64,000 nt of DNA from Gemmataceae bacterium (GCA_009691845.1 SIAJ01000011.1:1-64000); one strand, 5' to 3'; positions 24,535 through 33,591 are shown, counted from the first letter of the stretch. Translations and numbers: made by a program. The notes: generated by a model from the sequence alone, not told the origin.

Positions 24535-25869
24535 ATGCGTTACCTGTTCCTTGCCTGCTTGCTTCCTGCTTTCTCTTTCGCCGATGATTGGCCTCAGTAC
24601 CTCGGCCCACAACGCGATGGCTATTGGCGTGAGACGGGCATCCTTGAAAAATTCCCGTCGGGCGGGCCGAAGGTTCTTTGGCGTGCGGAGTGCGGGATGG
24701 GATATGCCGGGCCGGCCGTGTCGCAGGGAATGGTGTTTATCCCGGACCGCGTGCTTGGCGATGGCACGCTTCCGAAAGATCCGTTCAGTCGCGGGGCAGT
24801 GCAGGGCATCGATCGCTTGCTTTGCCTGGACGAGAAAACCGGCAAGCAGTTCTGGAAGTTCGAGTTGCCAGTCGAATATCGCGTGAGCTACCCGGCCGGC
24901 CCTCGTTGCACTCCAACCGTCGATGGAGACATCCTGTACTGGCTCGGGACGATGGGCGATTTTCACGCACTCGAAACCAAGACCGGCAAGGAAGTTTGGA
25001 AGACGCACTTCATGAAGGATTTGGGGGCGGAGTTGCCCGTGTGGGGTTTTGCGTGCCATCCGCTCGTCGACGGAGACAAGGTCATCTGCCTGGTGGGTGG
25101 GTCCGAAGGACGCGGGGTCGTGGCCTTCGACAAGAAGACTGGCAAGATCCTGTGGAACACGCTCCGGATCGGCGGCGATTTTGGTTATAACTCGCCTGTG
25201 ATTTTCGAAGTCGGTGGCAAACGCGTGTTGATCATATGGCACGCGCACGCCGTCGTCGGTCTCGATCCAGAAACGGGCAAAAAACTCTGGGACTACCCCT
25301 GGGAGATCCAGTCGGCCCTGACAGTGCCAACAGCCCGGCTCGTGAACAAGTCGCTGCTATTTCTCACATCGTTCTATAACGGCTCGCTGCTTCTTGATAT
25401 CGGAGAGGCATCACCCAAGGTCGTGTGGAAAAGCAAGAGCAAGGGTGGCCAGCCGGCCGTGATGCCCGCGAATACCGTGGACTTGCACAGCATCATGCCA
25501 GCGCCACTGATTGTCGGAGATACGATTTACGGCATTTGTTCGTATGGCGAACTGCGTGGTCTGGAATTGATGTCCGGCAAACGCCTATGGGAAACGCACG
25601 CGGCCACTATTGGCAAATCGGGCCGTTGGGCGAACGCATTTCTCATTCCAAACGGCGACCGCGTGTTCCTATTCAATGAGCAGGGCGAGTTGCTAATCGC
25701 GAAACTCTCCCCGAAAGAGTTCACAGAAATTGCCCGGGCGAAAGTGTTGGAGCCCACGAACAGGTATGCCGCCGGCCGAACGGTTGCGTGGGCACATCCG
25801 GCATTCGCGAATCAGAACATGTACGCCCGCAACGACAAGGAAATCGTGGTGGTATCGTTGAAGAAGTGA
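24535..25869 (+). CDS. Secreted PQQ-like beta-propeller protein (BamB-like)
   Basis: 444 residues from ATG 24535 (signal peptide MRYLFLACLLPAFSFADDWP; GGAG 8 bp upstream). The longer frame from 24442 is encoded by the inverted repeat and rejected. The mature start DDWPQYLGPQRDGYWRETGI is the family hallmark, with propeller blades such as LDEKTGKQFWKFELP, LETKTGKEVWKTHF, FDKKTGKILWNTL, and LDPETGKKLWDYPWE. These quinoprotein-like repeats need not bind PQQ. Likely a periplasmic or surface protein of unknown ligand; planctomycetes have many paralogs. Confidence 0.88.
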   Translation: MRYLFLACLLPAFSFADDWPQYLGPQRDGYWRETGILEKFPSGGPKVLWRAECGMGYAGPAVSQGMVFIPDRVLGDGTLPKDPFSRGAVQGIDRLLCLDEKTGKQFWKFELPVEYRVSYPAGPRCTPTVDGDILYWLGTMGDFHALETKTGKEVWKTHFMKDLGAELPVWGFACHPLVDGDKVICLVGGSEGRGVVAFDKKTGKILWNTLRIGGDFGYNSPVIFEVGGKRVLIIWHAHAVVGLDPETGKKLWDYPWEIQSALTVPTARLVNKSLLFLTSFYNGSLLLDIGEASPKVVWKSKSKGGQPAVMPANTVDLHSIMPAPLIVGDTIYGICSYGELRGLELMSGKRLWETHAATIGKSGRWANAFLIPNGDRVFLFNEQGELLIAKLSPKEFTEIARAKVLEPTNRYAAGRTVAWAHPAFANQNMYARNDKEIVVVSLKK

Positions 25870-25875
25870 ATGCAG

Positions 25876-25905
25876 AAAGCCCACGGACAGCCGTCCGTGG
25901 GCTTT
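25876..25905. terminator. Bidirectional terminator hairpin
   Basis: AAAGCCCACGGAC and GTCCGTGGGCTTT form a perfect 13-bp stem around AGCC, between two convergent genes. The A-run and T-run at the stem base suit termination in both directions. Confidence 0.85.
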
Positions 25906-25907
25906 CG

Positions 25908-26651
25908 CTACTTTGCGCCACATACCTCGCAATCAACTCGCTTCGTCACTTGCACCGTTCGCAAACGCATATCGCGCATGTCAATTGTCAGCAGCCGATT
26001 GCCTAACGGCTCGCCGACGCCGGTTATCAGTTTGATCGCTTCCAATGCACCAAGGCAGCCCATCGTCCCTGCGACGGCACCGAGGACGGGAAACTCTCGC
26101 TTCCAACTCGCGGGTGGCACCGGCACTCGACAGGCAAGGCAAGCGGTCTGGCCGGGCAGAATTGTCGTGATTTGCCCGGAAAGCTCGTACATCGCGCAAT
26201 CGATCATCGGCTTCCCTTGCCGCAGACACTCCGCATTCAAAAGCAGTCGTTCCTCAAAAAGCGGCACGCAACAAACGACCAGGTCCGCGGCGAGAACCAA
26301 ATTCTCGACATTCGAGGCATTCACATTTTCGGCATGAGTGATGACATCGAGCCGTGGATTTAGTTCACGCAATCGTCGTGATGCACACTCGACGCGGGAT
26401 GTTCCCAAAGCTTCGTGGGTCATGAGCAATTGTCGATTCAGATCGCTCGGCTTGATGTTGCCGGCATGGGCCAGCACAAGGCGTCCCAGGCCCGCTGCCG
26501 CGAGTTCATAGGCCGCGAGACTGCCGATACCGCCGACGCGTGTTACCAGAACGGTCGCCGCCTTCAGCATTGCTTGGCCCTCCTCGCCGAGGCCGAGGAC
26601 CCACATCTGCCATTCGTAGGTCGCTCGTTCTTCGGGTGTGAGGTCCATCAT
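25908..26651 (-). CDS. moeB: MoeB/ThiF-family sulfur-carrier adenylyltransferase
   Basis: 247 residues. The Rossmann P-loop-like region VLVTRVGGIGSLAAYELAAA (about 34-53), the arginine-finger SDLNRQ, and paired zinc cysteines CLAC and CEVC place it in the ThiF/MoeB/HesA family, which adenylates the C-terminal glycine of a ubiquitin-like partner. The partner moaD overlaps it by ATGA (26648-26651), supporting MoeB. The family GxGGxG is here TRVGGIGS, with arginine before the second glycine. It is the last gene of the molybdenum run. Confidence 0.85.
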   Translation of the reverse strand: MMDLTPEERATYEWQMWVLGLGEEGQAMLKAATVLVTRVGGIGSLAAYELAAAGLGRLVLAHAGNIKPSDLNRQLLMTHEALGTSRVECASRRLRELNPRLDVITHAENVNASNVENLVLAADLVVCCVPLFEERLLLNAECLRQGKPMIDCAMYELSGQITTILPGQTACLACRVPVPPASWKREFPVLGAVAGTMGCLGALEAIKLITGVGEPLGNRLLTIDMRDMRLRTVQVTKRVDCEVCGAK

Positions 26652-26950
26652 GCTCCGCCCGAAACAGGGGGAATGATCGTCACAACATCGCCGTCGTGAA
26701 GTTCTGTCTCTTCGTCCGCGGAAACTTGTCGATCATTCACGGCCAAAACAAGACTGCGCGAGAGTTTGTCATCGGTAAGGAGGAGCATTGCGAATCGTCC
26801 TCCGCGTTCTTTTGCGATCTGGCAAATCAGAGATTGAACACTTCGTTCCGCACACGGAGTGTGCGGACTACTATGTCTCTCAATCACCTCGCTGCCGACT
26901 CCGGCCACTTCGCGGGCCGGTCCGAAATATTCCACCGTCACTCGCATCAT
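26648..26950 (-). CDS. moaD: MoaD-like molybdopterin synthase small subunit carrying a palindrome-encoded insertion
   Basis: 100 residues from ATG 26950 (a second ATG follows at once; the modC TGA abuts it). The beta-grasp pattern is clear: MRVTVEYFGPAREVAGVGSE, then VQSLICQIAKERGG, LAVNDRQVSADEETELHDGD and IIPPVSGGA. Residues 25-35 (RHSSPHTPCAE) are encoded by the 21-bp palindrome at 26847-26867 plus its CTACTATG flank and interrupt the loop before the first helix. The C-terminus is Gly-Gly-Ala instead of Gly-Gly, so the thiocarboxylation site would need trimming. It donates sulfur in molybdopterin synthesis or serves a related sulfur-carrier role. Confidence 0.82.
   Translation of the reverse strand: MMRVTVEYFGPAREVAGVGSEVIERHSSPHTPCAERSVQSLICQIAKERGGRFAMLLLTDDKLSRSLVLAVNDRQVSADEETELHDGDVVTIIPPVSGGA
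26847..26867. repeat. Palindromic repeat, family A copy 3, inside moaD
   Basis: Arms TCCGCACAC and GTGTGCGGA around GGA, followed by CTACTATG, the same unit as 6112-6132. It is a multiple of three (21 bp) and open in the moaD frame, where it adds residues absent from the family. Confidence 0.8.
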
Positions 26951-27592
26951 TCAACCCTCTTGAATTACTTCGCCGTGCACGAGTCGAAAGCGAACGTCCG
27001 CCAGTCGCTCGGCTTCGACGCTGCTGTGCGTCACGTGTAGAACGGTCACGTCCCGTTTCTCACGCACGCCTATTAGAAGATCCATCAGCGAACCGCGTGT
27101 TTCCTCATCCAGCGAACTGAGCGGCTCATCTAGAAGCAGATACTTCGGTCTGAACGACAGGGCTCGGCCAAGTGCAACCCGTTGGGCTTCGCCTCCGCTC
27201 AGGCCGGCCGGTCTTCGGTGCAGCAAGTGCTCGATGCCGAGCCATTCGGCCAACGCCATGACTCGGTTGTCGATAATCGCGCGATCAGTGCCTCGCAACT
27301 CCAATGCAAACGCGAGATGATTGTACACTGTCATGGTGCGAAAAAGCGCGGCATCTTGCGGGACATAGCCGATGCCACGTTCGCCCGGGGCCAGCCGTGT
27401 GATATTCCGATCGTTCAGCGTGATAGTTCCCGACGCGATTGGCCGTAATCCCGCAATGGCTTCTAGAATTGAGGTCTTGCCGCAGCCGGTCTTTCCCATC
27501 AACACGCCATATTGGCCCGAAGGGACTTCGAGAGAAACGCCGGCAAGCAGAAAAGCCCCCTGGCGGAGCGTGAGATCGATGATCTGGATCAA
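26951..27592 (-). CDS. modC: Molybdate ABC transporter ATP-binding protein, short ModC
   Basis: 213 residues, an ABC ATPase core: Walker A GKTGCGKTS, Q-loop VPQDAALF, signature LSGGEAQR, Walker B LLLDEPLSSLDEETRG, and the switch histidine LHVTHSS. The C-terminal Mop/TOBE domain of the typical 350-residue ModC is missing, so molybdate sensing by that domain is absent. It follows modB closely and its stop abuts the moaD start. Order modA-modB-modC fixes the assignment. Confidence 0.88.
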   Translation of the reverse strand: MIQIIDLTLRQGAFLLAGVSLEVPSGQYGVLMGKTGCGKTSILEAIAGLRPIASGTITLNDRNITRLAPGERGIGYVPQDAALFRTMTVYNHLAFALELRGTDRAIIDNRVMALAEWLGIEHLLHRRPAGLSGGEAQRVALGRALSFRPKYLLLDEPLSSLDEETRGSLMDLLIGVREKRDVTVLHVTHSSVEAERLADVRFRLVHGEVIQEG

Positions 27593-27601
27593 GTCGAGCC
27601 C

Positions 27602-28600
27602 TCACGCAACTCCGCCACGCAGGCCGAAGGTTCGCATCAACAAAAGAATGATCACCGCAACTACGACCATCAACAGCGAAACAGCCAGGGCTGATTCGAG
27701 CTTGCCGACACTGAATTCGAGCCAAACGGTCGTGGAGAGAACTTCCGTCCGCATTCGCGTGGCCCCGGCAAAGATCAAGATGGGCCCAAATTCCCCGAGC
27801 GATCTGGCCCAGGCGATTGTACCTGCCGAGACGATGCCGCGCCAGGCCTCGGGAATCGTGACCATCCAAAAAGCCTGAAAACGCGTGCAGCCGAGCGTTA
27901 GCGCAACCTGCTCCGTTCGCGGCGAAATTTGATCGAAAGTGACACGCATGGTTCGAACCGCGAACGCACAACTCACCGCAGTCTGTGCCAGGATCACGCT
28001 GGGGATCTGAAACGTGATTCGCGTCCCGAATCGAGATTGCAAGTTCTGGTTCAACCAGGGGCCTGGGCCCATCAGAGCTAGCACGATCGCGATCAAGATC
28101 GCGATTGGGGGAATGAGCCGAAGAACGTATTTGCAACCCGCGAACTGTCGCAGCAAAAGCGAAACTCCAACGGCAGCGATCGACGGAATAACGATGTAGG
28201 TCAGCAGGAACCCCATCCGTGTGGCCATGATTTCTTCGATCAGCTTGCCAGGTGGCGTCTGAAAGAGGATCAGCAAGCTGATACCGATGACAAGCGGCGG
28301 CAGGACGATCGGCACGTCCACCATGGTGTCCACAATCGCCTTGCCTGGGAATCGCGTGCGCGACAACAGATAACCAAGCGGCACGGCCACCCAGAGTGAA
28401 AGAATCGTGGTCACGAAACAGGAGATAAGGCTCAGTCGAATGGCGTACCGAATATCCCGCGATTGCAGCGCTTCCCACAGATGGCCGGGGGAAGTGAACG
28501 AAAGATCCGCAACGAGCATTGCCAGGATCAGCACGACGTAAACGCCGCCCAGCAAACTCAGAGCCAGATAGAAGCGTGCGTTCGCACCGGCGGCCGTCAT
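27602..28600 (-). CDS. modB: Molybdate ABC transporter permease ModB
   Basis: 332 residues from ATG 28600, which overlaps the modA stop by ATGA. Six or more membrane segments are visible (YLALSLLGGVYVVLILAMLV, LSLISCFVTTILSLWVAVPL, VLPPLVIGISLLIL, PPIAILIAIVLALMG, LESALAVSLLMVVVAVIILL). The EAA loop is at TLGCTRFQAFWMVTIPEAWR followed by GIVSAGTIAWARSLGEFGP, typical for ModB/CysT. The protein is longer than usual ModB (about 230), mainly through an N-terminal extension and a cytoplasmic loop. Confidence 0.9.
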   Translation of the reverse strand: MTAAGANARFYLALSLLGGVYVVLILAMLVADLSFTSPGHLWEALQSRDIRYAIRLSLISCFVTTILSLWVAVPLGYLLSRTRFPGKAIVDTMVDVPIVLPPLVIGISLLILFQTPPGKLIEEIMATRMGFLLTYIVIPSIAAVGVSLLLRQFAGCKYVLRLIPPIAILIAIVLALMGPGPWLNQNLQSRFGTRITFQIPSVILAQTAVSCAFAVRTMRVTFDQISPRTEQVALTLGCTRFQAFWMVTIPEAWRGIVSAGTIAWARSLGEFGPILIFAGATRMRTEVLSTTVWLEFSVGKLESALAVSLLMVVVAVIILLLMRTFGLRGGVA

Positions 28601-30135
28601 GACTTCGGCCCCTTGGGGCCCCAGCCGAAGCCAAGTTTCTCGAAACGTTCCCGCGATTCGGCCGAGCGAATGTACTCGATCAGCTTCGCGGCCAGTTCCT
28701 GATTGGCGCTGCCTTTGGCGATGGCTACAGGTTGATCGGGCGCGGAGCAAGGGATGCCGGTGATCGGTATCTGATCGAGCTTGTGCTGGCTTGGCGTGAC
28801 ATTGCTCGTGTAGCAAACCACCGCATCGAGCGCCCCAGTAAGTAACTGATTGACGAGCAGATCGCCGGTGGGGGATTCGACCTTCACGTTCTTACGCACA
28901 GCGGCATACACGCCCGATTTCAGGAACGTTTCCTTGGTGATGGCACCGAGGGCACACTGTTGTTCGTGGCCCACGCCGACCTTGAGGTTGTCCTTGCCGA
29001 GATCCTTCAGTTCCTTCAACTTGAAGGGATTGCCCTTGGCGACCGCGATTACGAGTTGATTGTTCGATACCACTTCCGGCTTGAGGAACAAGTCCGCGAC
29101 ATCGCCCATGAATCGGGGATCGCAGGCGAGATACAGGTCCGGCGTACGACCTGCACGCATTTGGGCGACAAGGATACCGCACCCGTTGTAAACCCGAGTC
29201 ACGCGAACGTGTTCCCTCGCTTCGAATTCCTTGATGGTTTCCTCAATTGCGGGCCGGAGCATCGAGCCGGCATAGAGTTCGATCTCCGCAATTTCGCCCG
29301 GTCGTGCACCCCGTGCATTCGGTTTGGGCTCCGGAGCAGGTGGGTTGTAGCCAGCTTCCTGAAAGTGCTTTTGTCCTGGACCAGCGAGATATTCAGCAAA
29401 CCAGCGAGCCTCCGTTCGTGCATTCGCGTTCTTACACACGGCCGCCGTGACGTTCGCGGTTACACGCTCAAGATTCGGCAAGTCGACGACTTTGAGTGTC
29501 GGATATTGCTTGGCGACGGCATCCCACACGATTGCCCCATCGGCACTGCCGATCTTCACCGCGTTCGCGGCCTCGACGACAGAGCCGACCTGAGTTGGTT
29601 TCGCATCCTCGATCCGTTGCCACAAGCCAGTCGGAAGCAGTCGTTCGCGTGTCACCTTGCCCACGGCCGTGGCGGGATTCGGTTGCACTAGCCGGAAGCC
29701 GTCGCGAAAAACGTCCTCCCAAGTAATTTCCTTCGCGGCTTTCGGAAAGTCGGCTCGGAATATCGCAACGCCCCTGAGCGTGGCAATCGCGTAATCCTGT
29801 TCGACCAGGTCCAGTTTGCGTGCATCGAGAACATAGCTGTCGTCGGCCGGGAGAAAGAGATCGCCCAGTTTAGTTTGCTGGAGCGTGGCAAGGATACTCT
29901 CGGAAGGAGAGTATTGAGCCTGAATCTTGATGCCGGTATCGCGTTCGAACTCGGCTGCCGCCTTCTCGACCGGTGGTCGCAGGGCAGGTGCGACATGCAC
30001 GAGCACGACCGCTCGTTCTTCGCCAGGTCCGGATGGAAGTGTTACTTCGCGTGCCGGCACCATGGTCCAGAAGATCAGCACGCCAACGAAAATGGCGGCT
30101 GACAGGCCAAAGGCGATCCAGGGAAGATGACGCAT
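28597..30135 (-). CDS. modA: Molybdate-type binding protein with two tandem ModA domains
   Basis: 512 residues from ATG 30135 (SD GGAG upstream). An uncleaved N-terminal segment (HLPWIAFGLSAAIFVGVLIF) anchors it. Domain 1 (about 45-265) reads VVLVHVAPALRPPVEKAAAE, FERDTGIKIQAQYSPSESIL, GDLFLPADDSYV. Domain 2 (about 290-510) repeats the same pattern: IELYAGSMLRPAIEETIKEF, EAREHVRVTRVYNGCGILVA, PDLYLACDPRFM. Both end in the ModA-like lobe (e.g. DAVVCYTSNVTPSQHKLDQI, PITGIP). ModA normally has one domain. Two sites on one chain could raise capture or bind different oxyanions. It would hand molybdate or tungstate to modBC. Confidence 0.85.
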   Translation of the reverse strand: MRHLPWIAFGLSAAIFVGVLIFWTMVPAREVTLPSGPGEERAVVLVHVAPALRPPVEKAAAEFERDTGIKIQAQYSPSESILATLQQTKLGDLFLPADDSYVLDARKLDLVEQDYAIATLRGVAIFRADFPKAAKEITWEDVFRDGFRLVQPNPATAVGKVTRERLLPTGLWQRIEDAKPTQVGSVVEAANAVKIGSADGAIVWDAVAKQYPTLKVVDLPNLERVTANVTAAVCKNANARTEARWFAEYLAGPGQKHFQEAGYNPPAPEPKPNARGARPGEIAEIELYAGSMLRPAIEETIKEFEAREHVRVTRVYNGCGILVAQMRAGRTPDLYLACDPRFMGDVADLFLKPEVVSNNQLVIAVAKGNPFKLKELKDLGKDNLKVGVGHEQQCALGAITKETFLKSGVYAAVRKNVKVESPTGDLLVNQLLTGALDAVVCYTSNVTPSQHKLDQIPITGIPCSAPDQPVAIAKGSANQELAAKLIEYIRSAESRERFEKLGFGWGPKGPKS

Positions 30136-30152
30136 CGACACGATTTGCTCCG

Positions 30153-31280
30153 CTAGGAAGGATCGGGCGGGGCAGGGCGGCGCGAGCGGAGCGCCCACAC
30201 GCCTGAGGCGAAGAACATGATCGCGGCGGCGGCCGTGCCGAGGTGCAACCACGACGGCCTGGGCGAATCGCTCGTTCCCTCATCGACCTCAACTGCGTTG
30301 TAGCCGGGCGGCGGTGCGGAACGCATCTCGGCCCGGATCGGCCCGCCGATACTCTTGGGGCGAACCTCGGCGGCCGAAACCATCTCGCGAGGTTTCGGCC
30401 CGAGTTCCGCGTCGAAAATTGTTTCCCAGCGGCCTGAGATCAAGAGATCAACGCCCGGATTCAATTCCTTGACCTGGCACGAACAAGCCCGACACAGAAA
30501 TTCGAGAGAGCGTTGTAGCTCTCCAGGCTTCTGCAAATCTTTTCCGTGCAGGCTACACAGTGCACGTCCTCGACCGAACACTGGGAATACGATCGGGCCC
30601 TTCACTTTATCCAGCCCGTCCTCACTGCCGAGGAGAATGCGAACCAATATTTCTTCGTCCGGAGTCCGAGAAACCTCGACCACGGGAAAGGCAATCTTCA
30701 AAGGTATTCGTGACAGAACCTGTGGTCCGTCTTCGGTCAGTTTGGGAGATTCGATTCGCGACGCGATTCCGGGAAGTTCCATCCGCAACATGGCACGCGC
30801 GTCGTCGTCGGCCGCGGAGTCGCCGCTCAAAAGCAGTAGCACAACCCCCGCGTTGCCGAAGGTGAGGCGATCGAACAGTGATTGTCGGGCCGGCGAATCG
30901 AACAGCAAAGGCTTGGCCGCATTGGTCAGGGAACCGGACCAGATACTTGCGATCTTGGGACCGGATTCCGGATAACGGAGGAGCACACGCGGAAGCGTCG
31001 CATCCGTGCCCTCGCGGTCCCAGATCGCCTGATGTATTGCATCGACCGTACTGTCGAGATCCACTTGGACGAGAACAGCGTTCGATGCCCCGTGATCCTG
31101 AATCAGTTTGCTCAGTGATTGACGTTGATCGGCATTCAGGGCCCCTTTGTGAAATACCAGAATCTCATACTTCGAGGCCGGCCATTGTTCGAGAGCATAG
31201 CGAAACACCGGGACGCTGCACGCGAAAGACGCGTGATGAAAGGTGAGCAATAATAAGGCAGCAGTGCCTAGCCGAGTCAT
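30153..31280 (-). CDS. Secreted, membrane-anchored protein of unknown function in the molybdenum operon
   Basis: 375 residues. Signal peptide (MTRLGTAALLLLTFHHASFA|CSVP) with a cysteine at the cleavage point that could be lipidated, and a C-terminal membrane segment (about 345-365, LHLGTAAAAIMFFASGVWAL) followed by a basic tail. The lumenal part starts CSVPVFRYALEQWPASKYEI, a pattern seen in other planctomycete proteins, and has RxLCRACSCQVKELNPGVDL near 265-285 with several cysteines. Family not recognised. It shares one base with the upstream gene and is 17 bp from modA, so it is likely co-expressed with molybdate uptake. Confidence 0.6.
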   Translation of the reverse strand: MTRLGTAALLLLTFHHASFACSVPVFRYALEQWPASKYEILVFHKGALNADQRQSLSKLIQDHGASNAVLVQVDLDSTVDAIHQAIWDREGTDATLPRVLLRYPESGPKIASIWSGSLTNAAKPLLFDSPARQSLFDRLTFGNAGVVLLLLSGDSAADDDARAMLRMELPGIASRIESPKLTEDGPQVLSRIPLKIAFPVVEVSRTPDEEILVRILLGSEDGLDKVKGPIVFPVFGRGRALCSLHGKDLQKPGELQRSLEFLCRACSCQVKELNPGVDLLISGRWETIFDAELGPKPREMVSAAEVRPKSIGGPIRAEMRSAPPPGYNAVEVDEGTSDSPRPSWLHLGTAAAAIMFFASGVWALRSRRPAPPDPS

Positions 31281-31834
31281 TACTTCTTGGCCCCGTGTCT
31301 GGCGATTTCCTCGGCAACCTTTTTCATGGCTGCCTCGTCCAGTTCGCCACTGCGAAATGCCAGGTTTGCCGTAACCTTACGATCGATGAACAGCAGTATG
31401 GTGACGTCCGCATCTTCGGCTAGCTTGTAGCCAGGCGGGCCGACGGGGTCATCAAACACGCCGACCGGCATTGACTTCAGGCCCGTCCTCTTGGCCCATT
31501 TTGATAGTTCGTCGATTGCCACCGTTTTCTCGCCTAAAATCGTGAGCCACGTTTTCAGGCCCTCCTTGTCCTTGGCGACGACTGCATCGTCGCACTTGGT
31601 CAGCACCCGGGCAAGTGGATCGGAAAGTGAGCGAGCAAAAACGATGATGCCAGGCTTGCCGGCGGTCTCACACACGTAACAGGTGGGCTGGCCACGCTGT
31701 GGGCCGGTGGCAACCAGGAAACTGTACGGGCCGGGCCGCTGGCCAATCTGAGGGCCCGATACGCAGGGGTCTTTAGCGATCGCTCCGAGTGGCAATCCAA
31801 GAATGAACGCGATGATCGAGACGCGAAGCACCAC
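31280..31834 (-). CDS. Secreted thioredoxin-like protein of unknown function
   Basis: 184 residues with a signal peptide (MVLRVSIIAFILGLPLGAIA). The mature start has GPQIGQRPGPYSFLVATGPQ, then RGQPTCYVCETAGKPGIIVF with a CxxC-like CYVC, which fits a thioredoxin-like fold; the family is recurrent in planctomycetes but unassigned. A late Pro-rich PVGVFDDPVGPPGYKLAEDA and VTILLFIDRKVTANLAFRSG complete the fold. A redox role is only inferred. Its stop overlaps the next start by one base. Confidence 0.6.
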   Translation of the reverse strand: MVLRVSIIAFILGLPLGAIAKDPCVSGPQIGQRPGPYSFLVATGPQRGQPTCYVCETAGKPGIIVFARSLSDPLARVLTKCDDAVVAKDKEGLKTWLTILGEKTVAIDELSKWAKRTGLKSMPVGVFDDPVGPPGYKLAEDADVTILLFIDRKVTANLAFRSGELDEAAMKKVAEEIARHGAKK

Positions 31835-31844
31835 GAGAAAACTC

Positions 31845-33512
31845 CTAGCGTGATCCGCTCAATGCAGAGGTTGTACCGAGGGAAATATGCTCAGCTCGGC
31901 GGGTCATGATCGCACGCATTTCACTCAAATCTTTCGGGTCGGCCTTTGCCCAAAGTCGATTCGCCAGCTTGGCGAACGAGGTGGCCTCGCTCGTGCGGCC
32001 TACGCGCTGACAAAGTGCCTCCATCCCGAATGCCGCGATAGCGCTTCCCGCGTCGTGTGCTAGGGCTTCCAGGAAAGCTTCTTCCGCGGAGGCGGCATCA
32101 CCGGCCTCCAACGCACCGATTCCCCAGGCCTCCATGAAATAGGCCCCGCCACCCCATGCGTGATGCGTGTAGTCGGCCTTGGTTCGATCGACAACCCGTT
32201 GCAAAAGCTTGATCCCCTCAGCACCCGAACCAGATGCACACAGCGCTCGGCCCTGCACTTCGAGCAAGCGGTTTTCTAGCCTTTTATCGTTCCGTTTGGT
32301 TTGCTGGATCTGCCGCAACACATCGACCTCGGCACTCGCCCGAGAGTGATTGTTCCGTTCGAGGCTCATCAGTGCGGACATGTAACTGCCCATGGCCTTG
32401 TCCGACTTTTTCTGCTCGGCGATCATGGTTTCCGCGGTCGCCCAGTCTCTCTGACCTAGCGCCGCGCGGAACCAAGGCATGTTGAAGCGATAGCCGTGCC
32501 CTTCGCAAATCTTGCGAATCTCAGCAACCTCCCGAAATCTCGCGTCGTGAACGAGACTTAACGTCAAGGTCTCCAAATGGTGGGCATACTGGTGATCCTG
32601 GTTCGGCTTGACCCCCTGGATGCGGTGATACTCCCGTTGCAACTCGATGGCCCGGGCCGAGCGATCGGTCGTCTGTTCCCACTTGCCAATTCGCATGGCC
32701 AGATGTGATTGCATGTGCTGCGCATGCGGGATACCCGGAGACGAAGCGACGTAGCCTTCCGCGTGCGGCCAGCCAAGCGCCGGTCGCTGCGAGCCTTCAA
32801 AGTAATGCACTAACTCGTGGTTGGCACCAGGATGGAGGGGATTCACCCGGAGCAATGCCTTGTAGTACGGCACGCCCTCGACCGGACCACCCTGAAAGCC
32901 ACCTGACAAGACGGCCCGAGCAAACCAACCTTCCTCGTCGTCGTCGTAGATCGTCAACAACTCGTCGAGCGACTTGGCGGCCCGCTTCTTGCGTTCGTCC
33001 ACCGTTGCTGTACCTAGCAACCCCTTCTCGTTCAGTCGGGCCGTGATCAACAGTTGTTCGCGATGAGAGGCCATTGGCATGAGTTCCTGCGCTCGCTTTA
33101 GAGCCGCCAGGTTATCCCCCTGGCCCCATTTTTCCATGCCCTTGTGCAGGGCAAGCCAGGCAAATGCACATTCGGGGTCATGGAGCAAGGCGGTCTCCGC
33201 TGCGCGGGCCGCCTCGATCCAGACGTACGAGAAGTAGTAGCCAAGCGACTGATCGATGAACTTCTGGCACTCGGCCGAACGCGTGCTGACGTGATAGCGG
33301 TAGCTGCACAGATTTGGAACGAAGACGGCCTTCTTCAGTTTTGTTCGCGGCAATCGGTCATCGAGAGCAACAAAGACACTTGCCGGTGCGAAGACAGGGA
33401 TCAATTCAGGGATTGCTATAGGATTGTCCGCCAGCTTCTTGGCTATTGGCTGCGCCAGTGCTCCAGGGGTTGGCATCGCGAGGCAGAGGATCAACAGAAT
33501 TCGGAGTGTCAT
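31845..33512 (-). CDS. Secreted TPR protein
   Basis: 555 residues from ATG 33512 (signal peptide MTLRILLILCLAMPTPGALA); the frame open to 33569 adds a polar stretch and is rejected. TPR-like repeats run through the protein, e.g. YFSYVWIEAARAAETALLHD with PECAFAWLALHKGMEKWGQG, and near the end GDAASAEEAFLEALAHDAGS. Histidine-rich HPGANHELVHYFEGSQRP and GIPHAQHMQSHLAMRIGKWE recall a family of TPR proteins in which this block may bind metal. Role unknown; it starts a sub-run 10 bp before the thioredoxin-like gene. Confidence 0.75.
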   Translation of the reverse strand: MTLRILLILCLAMPTPGALAQPIAKKLADNPIAIPELIPVFAPASVFVALDDRLPRTKLKKAVFVPNLCSYRYHVSTRSAECQKFIDQSLGYYFSYVWIEAARAAETALLHDPECAFAWLALHKGMEKWGQGDNLAALKRAQELMPMASHREQLLITARLNEKGLLGTATVDERKKRAAKSLDELLTIYDDDEEGWFARAVLSGGFQGGPVEGVPYYKALLRVNPLHPGANHELVHYFEGSQRPALGWPHAEGYVASSPGIPHAQHMQSHLAMRIGKWEQTTDRSARAIELQREYHRIQGVKPNQDHQYAHHLETLTLSLVHDARFREVAEIRKICEGHGYRFNMPWFRAALGQRDWATAETMIAEQKKSDKAMGSYMSALMSLERNNHSRASAEVDVLRQIQQTKRNDKRLENRLLEVQGRALCASGSGAEGIKLLQRVVDRTKADYTHHAWGGGAYFMEAWGIGALEAGDAASAEEAFLEALAHDAGSAIAAFGMEALCQRVGRTSEATSFAKLANRLWAKADPKDLSEMRAIMTRRAEHISLGTTSALSGSR

Positions 33513-33591
33513 GAGGTATCGAATCCGTGGCGGTGGGCTGGTGTAGGTATTGTGTCGCGTTCGGGCCAAGAAAGCCAGAGGATTCGCCCCT

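Noticed and set aside
27285-28634. 449-codon minus-strand frame across modC and modB
   Set aside because: It overlaps both transporter genes in another frame; modB and modC carry clear ABC motifs, the long frame has none.
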